Assembly (NCBI RefSeq): GCF_014839805.1
Contig: NC_051117.1
Location: forward strand, 8,308,001-8,372,000
DNA: 64,000 nt
Reading direction: 5' to 3'
Source: Manduca sexta
Lineage: Eukaryota > Arthropoda > Insecta > Lepidoptera > Sphingidae
Below are positions 36,401 to 48,400 of this stretch, piece after piece (positions within the stretch are counted from its first letter, which is position 1; each line of letters starts with the position of its first letter). The position numbers and the translations under genes are program-made. The notes under the pieces were generated by a model. That model had not been told where the DNA came from. It did no database searches and saw only the letters and a program-made list of their open reading frames with translations.

Positions 36401-39400
36401 TGGTCGATATAACGATTAGTCTATCAATTATAAAATTACAAAATTGACACCTTGATTTTTGGTGAAAATATTTGTTATTCTTGAATGATTTTTGGCACAA
36501 TCCTAGCAGAGGTAAAAAAGAATATGCAATGTGAAAATGACCTTCTATACATACAAAATAAAGTATATTTTTAAAGTGTATTCGTTTTCTAAAACACTGA
36601 TACCGACTACCTTACTATGGCAGTCTATTTAAAATATGCAAAGGTACACACCGAACATATTGATCTCAGGCGGGGCACGGGTCACGTCACGCGAGATTCA
36701 TAAGGACACTGACATTCAGCAGATATGAGTCGACAGGATATTGCTATTGATTGAATTATGCTCATTTTTAAAGGACTTCAACAATAGGTTGGTTACTCAA
36801 TTCGTCGTAAAATGCTGTATAAATACGTACTTAGTACGTACTTAATACGTACGCATTTTGGATGCACTTAGTTGTGTCAATAGATTGTTAAGTAATCTAC
36901 ATAAGTATATAATAATATATTTTTATCTTTTTATTTCTTTTTCCCTGCCAGCCCGAGTTGGCTTCTTTGTTTACTTTATACTCTTCATTTATGTTATGTT
37001 CAATATAAAATGTCTGTAGTTTATTAAGCGACTTAACTTGAGTCATAATTAAATATTTTCATGTACCTATACTTTTCATAAGTGCAACTATGTTCACCTG
37101 CGTGATGAATAAAGCATTTAATTTTTTATTTAATACAATAATTATGCATTCTCTCCAAAGTCAAAAGTCATAGTCTAAAAGTACCCTGAACAGGCGAGAA
37201 TGCATGAAAAGATTGATGAAGGTAGAGGAAGCGAGAAAAGTATGCCAGAATCTTGCAAAGTAGCAATTCTTAGTGTCTGTCTACTCCTCTGAGGTAGAGG
37301 CGTGATACTATATATGTATGTACCATAATTACTCAGCTGGTGATGATACGTGTGATGTTTCATCCATACACTTCCAAATTTGTTCTCGGAGGAGCACTGA
37401 CTACCAAGATACAGTTTAAAACCTAGTTTGGGAGCCAAGGGACCTATCCCGCTTTATTACAAAAAGATAGCTTCGTACTGGGTTTAATTTTTAGTCGTTT
37501 TGTAATAAGGCGGATAGTGCTTAATAAGCAATACGACCGCCTATATAAATTGTTTGTGGCGTATATGAACGCCATTACTGATCATGATGTAACTCAAAGT
37601 TACTCGTTCTGAGATCCGGTGTCGGTCAAAGGATATCCAGTAAAACAGTCAATAATAACGTCAAAATCAATAATAATGAAATGAATTGTACTAATATGTA
37701 TTGTATCATATTTAAGTCGCTTTGCTTGCTCTAAGGCCACTGTCAAGGTCGCCTTTTAAACCAATTAGGATTATTTTAAGTACAATTTTACTTCGGTAAT
37801 AGAATTAACCTTGGCACATTCTGTCAGATGTTCGTGAAAACAATAGTGAGATGGTGAAATGCTTTCTTTATTAAACTTGTCAAATATTTTAATAATTTAT
37901 TGTAATACTTGATTTTGTTCGCGGCTCAGTAAGTCTGCGCGTGCGCTTGGCCTCAGGCAAATTGTTTCGTTAGTGAAAAAAACAATTAGTTCAATGTAGA
38001 TAATATATTTATTTTATTGCCTCGGTGGCGTAGTAGTATTGGATGTGCGGCACGACTACCGCTCTGTGGACCCGGGTTTGAACCCCGGGTCGGGCAGTGA
38101 TATTAGGTTTTTCTGTTCAATAAAGCTTGGAGTTTGGAATTGTACAAATATGGTGATAATTTCGCATATCATGGGACGGAACACTATTTTATATCCGCCC
38201 GGATAGCGACTACCGTAAACAAGGTGTTAAAACTCGCTATAATGGCCCATATAAGTGTCTCGCGTTCCGGGATCGGCCTGCGTATATCCATTCCCAACAG
38301 GCCGGCATAATTGTGTCGACTGTCGGGGGGTAACCATCTCTCGTTAGTTGACATTCTTATCAGCAGATGCACTAGTCACTGTCGTATAAAAAAAAATACG
38401 GTGAATAGTGTTTGCCCTGGTTGGACCTTTTCCTATCGTTTACTAAGTAGTTGAATGTTTTGTAAGTGTGTATGTTTGTCCACAGCGACGGTCGCAGATG
38501 GTCGGTGGCCTCCCTGCCCTCCTCCGGATACGGAACGACGCCCGGCAGTTCTAGTCTTTCAGTAAGTGTATTATTTGTTTATAAATAAATAAAAAATAAT
38601 ATCAGTCCTGTATTATATACTTGCCCACTGCTGAGCACGGGCCTCCTCTACTACTGAGAGGGATTAGGCCTTAGTCCACCACGCTGGCCTAGTGCGGATT
38701 GGTAGACTTCACACACCTTCGAAATTCCTATAGAGAACTTCTCGGATGTGCAGGTTTCCTCACGATGTTTTCCTTCACCGTTAAAGCGAACGATAAATTC
38801 ACAAAGAATACACACATGATGTTTTAGAAAAGTCAGAGGTGTGTGCCCTTGGGATTTGAACCTGCGGACATTCGTCTTGGCAGACCGTTCCACACCTGAC
38901 TAGGCTATCGCCGCTTCATTATTTGTTTACACTATAGATTTTTTTTACTACTGACAGTGTGATTGAAATTTGAGGTTGTCATCAGTTGAATACGTCAAGT
39001 CAATTTATGAAGTACCTACAGGTTAGTTTTTACGTATGTGCTTGTGTTACTTATGCACTCGATTTCGTGCGTGTATCTTAGTTTGCGACAAGAACTATCC
39101 ATAGTCCTTTTTTCTGGTTCATACTTCCATAGGTAACGGTATAGATACTAAAGTTCATCAAAATCGGTTTAGTGGTTTAGCCGTGAAAACATAGCTACTT
39201 TCGAATTAGAAAGTTAGGAGACAGATGATAGCCTTCAGCAGGACAGCGTGGCTAACAAAGGCCTAAATCCTCTTACTAGAGTTTGGCCAACGAATCATGG
39301 CACAGAAAGCATGGCGGCAAATTCAAAAAATTATATCCTATAACCGCGGGTAAATATCAAGTGACTAATGTTTTTATTTAAAAAAAAATATTTTTTTAAT

Positions 39401-42400
39401 AAAAAGATAAACTCATGTTTTTAATCTTTACGGGGTTACAGACCGTAGATTATTTTTAATTTTCCGCTACATTTCTGTGACACAACTCTTTGGCTAGACA
39501 CGAGTGGATGAGGCCTGTGATCAGCAGTAGGACAGTGGATTATATGCTGAACTTGAACAACGACTTCAAGTTTTCTATAATAGCCAATATATCGGCACGC
39601 TCGTCTCATTTGAACAAACTACGTCCACACCACTTGAGCGGCGAGCGTGATGAGTCAAAAAACACGAAACGAGTGCATCTGTGTCACTGTGCCGTGTCAT
39701 TCGACAATAATTACGTTCGGAAGTACGGTGACTGTGAATCATTGCTACTGAGAAACGTCTTATTAGTTTGTTTGTCGCGTGAAAAAATATTGTGGGGTCT
39801 TTTGATAGAAAAGTATGAGGCATAGATCTTAGGCCCGTACTAAGAAGTACCATGTAATAATAGATATACAACATTGATTGCCAAAGTGATCCAGGAGTGC
39901 ACGTGTGAGTAGTGGAGATAGTAGAGTGACATTATATAATGCAAGACTGGTATACTACTAAAACGGGTGCAGTCTTTAATAAGCTTAGTATATCGGCTGC
40001 TCAGTCCGTTAGTTTGATTCCCGGGTAGAATCAGAAATATCTCAGGGTATTATCGTGTAATTATTAATAAAACAAAAATTACGCGTTAATTTATTTTTCA
40101 AATGGTAATAAAAAATAATAATTCAAATTGACCTTAATAATGATAGCACGTACCACAATGAGGTCGAGCTGTTTCCGAGGTCAACGAACCGATTTTAATC
40201 AGAATTATCACAGTCATTTAGTTATAGTATTTATATAGTTTAATTGGCGATAGATTCTTCAAAATTACAATACACACACGCCTTTCATAATTATTTAATT
40301 TGAAATAAATTTTACTATACTCCCTGTATAAGAACAGTACAGTCAAATATATGTATTACACACAAATACACTCCTTTAACTACGAAAGGATAGGCAGGGA
40401 CGCAATTATATCCTATGATTTGGAGAGGCAAGCCCATGGTCATATCAGGCACAAATACCAATTCCTGACTGCTTAATTTTTAATTGATTTTTTTCTGTCC
40501 GGAAATATAACTTAGGACCTCACGTTTCAAAACTTCATGATGACTGCAACTAAACCAATAAATCGAAAACTTTACAATAATTATAATCGACCAATCCAAT
40601 TTGCATAATAATGTTAATGTGATTGGACGTGTATATACTGGTCTTATGAGACTTGAGCTGATGTCTCATGGTGACCTGCAGTTCAGTGCCGTGCTGTGTT
40701 ATGTAATCCAAACTAATATGTTACGGTTATGGGTAGTCTAGAGCACCTGGTCATTAGTCAGATGTATAAAAAAATCATCATCATTATCATCAGTCTATAT
40801 CTTTGTCCACTGCTGGACATAGGCAATATGCGCCATTATAAAAAAATAAATAACAAATTCCTGAAGAGCAAGGAATTTAATGTTGCGTTAATTGATTTTT
40901 AATATTATTACAATGAAGACAATGTCGATAATAGTTTGACAGCATAAAATTATCTGCGCTGGTCTTAAATGTGACGTCATACAACAAAACTTCAGAACCG
41001 AATTTGATCACAATTAGTACGGTTTTCTTAAATTTTATTGATCAGAACCACACTCGAGTACTGCGTGTTTGCAATTTGTTTGCTACTTGCTCCCCTTGCG
41101 TCTCTGCCTACCCTTATCGGGACGAAAGACGTGAGTATAAATAGGATATTAATCGGTCCAAAATCGTTATGAACGCGGCCCCGTCACAGTTTATGAGGGT
41201 GAGGATGGATAGATAATTCGCTTTGATTGGCAGCGCAGGGGCTATTCTAGCGGAGTAGATATTATGACAAATATTGTATTATGATCGTTAGGGTTTCGCA
41301 GCTTCTCATTATATTAATAGATATTTTGTGAACATGGTTTGAGGTAAACGAAGAAAGAATGAAACAGATTTAGATACTTTTTTCGCAAAGATAGACCGGA
41401 TCATGGATGGACATGTAAGTTACCGAGCAAGCTTGTTTTCCACGATTCAAAGTCAAATATGTTTTTATTAAAATATTTTTACAAGCTGTTTTAAATCGTC
41501 ATGAACTTATCACCGCTTCGGAACGTGTTATCGCTAAGAAGCCGCGTATGAACTCTCAGTAATACAATTTGTCAAAATAAAACTAGAATCTGGTGAATAC
41601 AATAATTAGGGCATATTATGAATATTGTGATTAACCGTAATATTATGTTGCATGCCATAAAATTATCCACAAATGTAGCCGAGCACATTAAAAATAGCAA
41701 AATCCTTCTACACGCTATCTTAACAAAAAATAAAATAAACCCTTTGAAGTTTATTTTAGTGAAGAAACAACTATATTATTATTTGATACGGACACAAAAT
41801 AATTAAATGCGATTTAAAATTTTGAATTTGTTCAGTTTTATTTTGTGCATGATTCTACACTCTGAACAGAAAAATCTCATACGATGCGAATAAACGGTTT
41901 TACACACCCATCGATTTTAATACATATTAAATCCGCGAGACAAATGTCTACTCGGACAAGATTACCCTCAGAGGGCTCGTCCCTCTCACTCGCAAGGCAT
42001 GCGTGTCCTATCAACGATACGCGCTTAGATAATTGACTTTTTGGACGACATTCAAACTACGATAACGACTGTACCGGGGCATAATTATTCTTAATCTTTT
42101 GCAGTAAGGTTGGATTTATATTGGCGTGGTGGTAGGAATGCAATGTCAGAATTTGAAGGCAATTAAAAAATTATATTCGTGCGTTGCGGTGACTGAGATG
42201 TAGCGTAATTAATGAGATTTATGATGTGTTTTGATAATTTTGGGAGTTTGATTCGTTTTGGGTCCTTCAGTTTTTGTTATTCTAATGATATTAGAAAAGT
42301 CGAATGTATTTTCGCAACGAAAGTAATTGTTACTTGTGGTAATCTGCTATTTGATACGTAATCCGTCTCCCCAGTTCTTTAGATTTGGGGATTGAAAAAT

Positions 42401-45400
42401 TTTGTTTGTGTCTTCTTTATAAGATTTTGCCCGTTTTTTACCTATTAGATCGTCCATTAGTTTAAAGAGAGAGTTTAATAGCTATCCAAGGCGGTGCAAC
42501 CTTGGATAATGTTCTATGTTCATCAATTATGGAATTCAAATTTATTTGCTAAAGGGGAAGGTAAATGCAAACGCTTAACGGATATTTACATGTATGCAAT
42601 GCATCAACGTTGTCATGTCAAACACTCTACACAAAGTAAGCGCCCGGAAGTCGAACACGCGTCCCTCACTCATAATCGGTTCAACAACTAAGCCGCACCG
42701 GTATCCAACGCTAAATGAATTACACACTTGTGTGTAATCGTGCGGTTTTGTGTGCATAATTCGCGTTTTTATCGGCGATCGTGTAAGTCTTTAATCCTGT
42801 GTGCTCTATCGTAAGCCTAGCAGCGATTGTAATGAAATGAGGTGCTTTCCCGTAACATTGTGTCGTTCAAGTATTACGTAACAAAATTTTTGAAGATTTT
42901 TGACCCCTCCAAACCCCCTATGTAAGGCGACGTAATGTTTTCCTATAAACAAGTTATGTAACTCTAAGATTACATTTTTTTTCGAAAAGGACCGGAAAAC
43001 CGCTAAAATATCTTTGTTATTGTTTTAAAATAAAAAATCCAATGTTACATAATGCGTTAACGCGCGGCCTAGCGGATTGGCAGACTACACACACCATCAA
43101 AATTCTTATAGAGAATTTCTCAAGGATTCCTCATGTTGTTTCCCTTCACCGTTAAATCAAGCGATAATTCACAAAGAATACACACATATCTTTAGAAAAG
43201 TCATAGATGTTTGCCTTCAGTATTCAGTACGTACAATACAATCAAAATCTTACCTAATTGTTTGCCAACGCACACAGCTAAAACTGAACAACACACAAAC
43301 AGACATAAACTTATAGAGAACATTATTATCGTAGCATTATCGACTCGTGTCGATATCTATTTACGATGTCATGATTTACGATTGGAAATGATTAGTCAGT
43401 CTGTCGAGTGGTGATTTATTGATACACCAGTGCTTGCGGGCGTGGAGTTTGGTTTCCTATGAGGAGAATGGGGTGATGTTTGATTGAGAAAGTTTGGCTC
43501 GTTTTGGTTTTAGGCTCAACTGGCTAAGAAAAAGCGAATGGTCAATTACAGTTGATAATTATATTGAATTTGAGAACGACGCTGTGGCTGCGTATGCGCA
43601 ATCTGTGTTTAAAGATATAAACAAAAAGGTTTGAAATTTTAGAGGCTAGGATGGTCTACGCTGCGGTGTGTGATAAGAATATTGATTGTTCACTAACACA
43701 AGGTTCTTCCGTGAAACAAAAATAAGTTTTTGTCGCAACATTTGAATTGAGAAAACGAAGTATGAAAAAATAAGCATCCAATAGACCCGTCTATGATAAG
43801 CACAGCCTCATGTTTACAATAGTATTACGTGTTGTGCGAGTATAAGATTAATGTGACCGATCGTTCGATGTTACCATAACCGGGAAGTAGGTGCGCACGC
43901 GCATCGGGCGAGGCCGGGTCGTAAAACTTAACAACGAAATCGTAAGTGCGAGTTTGAAACCGCGCAGCGAGGGTTCCGTACTCTCAGTGATATTTAATTT
44001 TATTATCAGGCATAGTTCGCGACTAGAAACCTTTCCCAGATTTAGTCAGACACTTTCCGGTTTAAAAATACTTCTGTTTTTTTGTCTGTTCATGCAAGAC
44101 TCAGTATCTGTTTGTGAAAGTTCATTGAAATCCTGTATATTATTTTCCTTTCCAAATTTTCCACGTCCAGTCATCGTTATCAGACAGATTGTCACCGATA
44201 GAGTTGTTAATATTTAATGTACATTGTACATACTTATCTGATAAACACTTAGTGAGTTTATCAACAAACTGACTAAGTGTTCGCGGTACTTGAGCGCTAT
44301 CGGTCAGTTTTGTTAACTACCCTCGACGTCGTATTGTCAAGAGTATGGAGTAGGATTAAATGTAGGGTAAGATCTTTTGTCTCTGAAGAGGTTAACAATT
44401 GTGGGAATAGTGTTTTGCTCATGCAATTTTTGATCTCCCCATCAAAGGGTGAAGGAAGGGGGATTCGGAATCAGAATGTGTTGGTGTAGGGAAAGGATTG
44501 GGCTGAACATTCGCCAGATGTCTCTGGGTGAATAAACAGTTACAACACGTTGGACTGCAAGGCTTTTGATCTCGAAATAATTAGTTGCCTTTGAAGCAAG
44601 CAATATTTGTCTTCGACCTCAAGATCTACCTGTCTTTTTACTTCAAAGCTGGCTTAGTCGAACTCTACCAAACACACCAAAACCAGACCTAATCGTCCAA
44701 GCAACTAATGTAATACAAATTCCATGCGCAAGAATGATAATGTCGGTCGCAATCCGTTCTGTTGCAGTCGCAATGCTCGTCGCAGGAGCGCTTGCTGGCG
44801 GTGCAGCCGCCGTGCGAGCCGCAGCCGCGCGCGCCCTGCCCGCATTGCCATCAGCATCAGAACTCGCTCAAGTAAGTATACTGGGAATGCAAGCTGGCAG
44901 TGGTTGCTCCAGTAACTATAGGAGCGAGTTCCGTAACAATTTCGAAATCAGCATTTCAAATCTTCTGATACCGAGTTGCACAGCGTCAACATCTTGATGT
45001 CATCATGGTGACAGCGGCAGTAACAAGTACAGGAGAACGCGGAAAGTAGAATTTTAACACGTAAGAATGGTGTTCTCGAACAAAGCATTAGTACAAGTAT
45101 TTTTTTTTTAGTTTAATACTGATTGTTTGTGTTTGTTAAAAGAAACAGATAGAGGAATACCAAGATTTTTTGCATTAACTATCACTTCCTCTAGAGTCTA
45201 GCTGCTACAATTTTTATTGGAATCTGGTATAACTCCTTCGTTAAGGGCCGCTTTAGTTACAGTATGTTTCTTACTATACTTTACTGACGTGTCTATTTTC
45301 CCTCACAGCAGCTCACAAGGCAGCGGCATGAACAACTGGGCGTCGCTCTCCGACAGTGGCGGCAGCGGGCACGCGGCCGTGCGCGCGCCGTCGCCGCAGA

Positions 45401-48400
45401 GCATGGCGCGCCGCGTGCGCAGCAGGAGTTTGAGGTGGGTCATGTGGTGCTGGCGCTGTTGACGGCAGAACTTACTTGCATCTGGAGTACTGTTTGTGTT
45501 ATTAGGACGAGCGAACGACGTGACGAACCACAGTAGAATGACATGCAGTACTTAGTAATTCAAATTTCTGAGTTGGGCTATTGTTTCTAGGCGAAGGCTG
45601 TGCTCGAATCATCATTAAATATCAATAAACAAAAATAAATAGCAAAAGTCACAATTATAGTGTATATGTTCGCCGTCAACGAAAGTTGTGCCAGCAATGT
45701 TCTGTTCTTTATCATAGCAGGGTATTATGAGACTTAATTTATTAAATGTATCACGGCACACACGGTAGTGACTACACCTGATTGTGAGTGGAGTGGGGTT
45801 CAACTAGTGGGTTATCCGTCGCCAGTTTGCACAATTATGTCAGTTTGTAAATATAGGCTGGTCCCGGAATACGATACACATGGCGAATTTTCAGAAGACC
45901 AGTCACTAAGCTGGCATACCATTAACATAGCCCGGTGTTCCTCCAGTAGTCCGTCGCGGTCCGTCGGCTCGTCCGGCGGCGGGTCGGGCTCGAGGGACGA
46001 CGCGGTCTCGGCGATGTCCTCGCTCTTCGCCGCGAGGTTCCCGGCGGCGCAACGAGCGATGGACGATAAGTGAGTATCAAGATTGTTCTAGAAAGAAGAA
46101 GGAAGAAGAAATTCCGAGAAGGTTCAGGATACTATTATGGATATTAAAACTTAGAATTTGTTTCTTGTTTGGGTTATCTATTGTTTTAACCTACTTTCAA
46201 AAATAGAAATGTATACTGTATAAATGTGTCCTGTATGTGTTTACAAAGCAAAACATAGAATAAGGAGCTTTACAATAAATGTGGTATTTTTTAAAAATAG
46301 TTTAATTATAAAAAAAAGGCTGACTTATTCAAACTTTTAATTATATCTAAAATGTCATATAATGTACCCAACATTAGTATCAGCGTATTTTTAACAGCGT
46401 TGACTGTAAAGGCATTAATTGTAGGCACGGATTAGTATTTTTTCTAAGTATTTGGGTTTTATCATCATCATCATCTGCCGCAGGATATTCACTGCTGAAC
46501 ATGGCCCTCCTCCAAATATACAATAGGTCGATCTGGAAATTTTTAGGGGAGGCCCATTTGGGTTTGAATTTACCCGATTAGCGCAGAAAGGGAGTAATAT
46601 TTTGCAATATTTTCAGGCTGAGAGGCCTCATCGATGAGCTGACCGAGTTGGATAAGAAGCCAGACCGACCGCCCATCGAGCGTTTTGTTCAAAGACAGGT
46701 GAGCTAGATCCATTAAATGATATACTCATTGATATATATGTACTAGATCTGGCGCTCCTTGCACTCATTGTGTTCGGCTAAATTGTACTGCAATCCGTAC
46801 ACCTGACTTTAGTATGATTTCAATACTGACAGCGTGTGTTTATGTACGGAGTGGCGCTCATAATATAACAACTCGAGTCTAAGTGTAAACTTGGATGTGA
46901 ATAAATTATCAGGTGTTGGAGATGGCGCGCGACTGTCTCCACAAGTCTGAGTCGAAGCAGGTCACCAGCAGTTACTTCTACGACATGGCTGACAGCTTGG
47001 ACAGGTTGCTCGCCGAGGTACACATACAAACATATTATTCTCTTTATGTATTAATCAGATGGGTAATAATATTATAAATGCGAAAGTTTGTAGGGATGTG
47101 TGTATGTATATTGTATGTATGTATATGTGTTTGTTCCCCTTTCACGAAAAAACTATTGAATGGATTTGGATGATACTTTACAGTAATATTGGTTATACAT
47201 CAGAATAACACATAGACTATAATTTGTAATGTTTTTGTGTAATTTGGTCATAATATAACGATACATATCAAGTAAGTTAAAATAAAACTGTATCCAGAAA
47301 AACTCCTTCACGCGGGCGAAGCCGCGAGCAAAAGCATTTATAGCATGTATCATATATTTTACAATTTATAGCAACATACGCATATCAATTTGTTTCCCAG
47401 ACGCGCGAGAAGTCTGCGGAGGCGGGTGCGCAGGTGGCCCCGCTGGTCAACCGCCTCATACTGGCCATGGCGCGCCCGGCTCGCCTGCTCGAGTGTCTGG
47501 AGTTCGACCCCGAGCGGTTCTATCGGCTGTTAGAGGCCGCTGAGGGACACGCGAGGCATTTGCAGGTGAGGGCTCGGAGGACCAAAAAAAAAAACAAAAT
47601 TTAAAGTTTACAATTTGACAATTAAAGTTTGAAAACTTTAATTTGGCCTTTTGTTACCTAATTTCTGTTTAAATTACCTTTGTACTTGAGTTTTGGCTTG
47701 TAAGTTTATTGAAAATAAATACTTAAAAGGTTGTTGTGCAAGTGATCAACGGATGGTGAGTGCCTATTGATGGTCATGAATATTGAATAACAGATTTAAG
47801 GATTGAAGGTTTAATTGCCAGTATTTTATATTACAATTGTGTGATTAGGTTGCATGATATAAAAATGGAGACTTCGAAGAAACGTTTTACCTCCTTTTTA
47901 TAATACAAAAGTGTAGTAATATTTAAGTTCTATTAAACTTACTTATAAGAAATTCGCAAAGCTATGCTTAGTTAAAACACAAATTTACTCGATCAGCTGT
48001 AAGTCAAAACCTGCCATCATGCCTCTTAATAAGGTTTAAACTAGGAACCCCTTTTAAAATATGTATTTTCTTTGTTGTGTCAGGGCATCACGACGGACAT
48101 CCCGCAGTACATAATCCACAAGCTGGGCCTGTCGAAGGACCCGCTCGCCGAGCTGCACGCGCCGCCGCCGCCGCCGCTGCCGCAGAACAACTCGCCCTCC
48201 AAGTACGGAACACCCCGTATAGTAACAACGTTGACAAACTACTTACCCTCCATATATAATCACCCTGTATAGTCTTACGAGTTTTGATAAATAATTATTT
48301 CTAGTGCACCATGTATAGCCTACTAATCTTTTTGTACAAGAACTTGACACGTATGTTCAGAATAATACCGCCCTGTATAATTAATAGAATTTTATTTTTA

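Larger units (their letters stand above)
34173..38485 (+). other. Intron 3, 4.3 kb
   Basis: 34173-36460 is AT-rich and shows nothing I can assign, apart from a repeat-like block at 35840-36130 (gccgccatcttgaaaata, ctacaactttggtcc). 36461-36550 matches the TIR element of 6263 in reverse. 38019-38375 holds a SINE and a family-C repeat back to back. Confidence 0.55.
38562..44767 (+). other. Intron 4, 6.2 kb
   Basis: Holds a full SINE (38582-38917), a Helitron-like fragment around 39120-39200, RTE-like tails (about 39490-39545, 40775-40830), a SINE fragment (43070-43215) and a hairpin (44244-44281). The remainder is AT-rich; I see no gene in it. Confidence 0.6.

Noticed and set aside
39490..39874. 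Overlapping open frames of ~100-110 codons on both strands
   Set aside because: No recognisable protein; partly made of a LINE-tail-like sequence.
43891..43941. 51-nt in-frame cassette exon candidate in intron 4 ([17 protein letters not shown])
   Set aside because: The donor gtaagt is good and phase 0 fits, but the acceptor has no pyrimidine tract, there is no homology, and the longer open frame starts without ATG.
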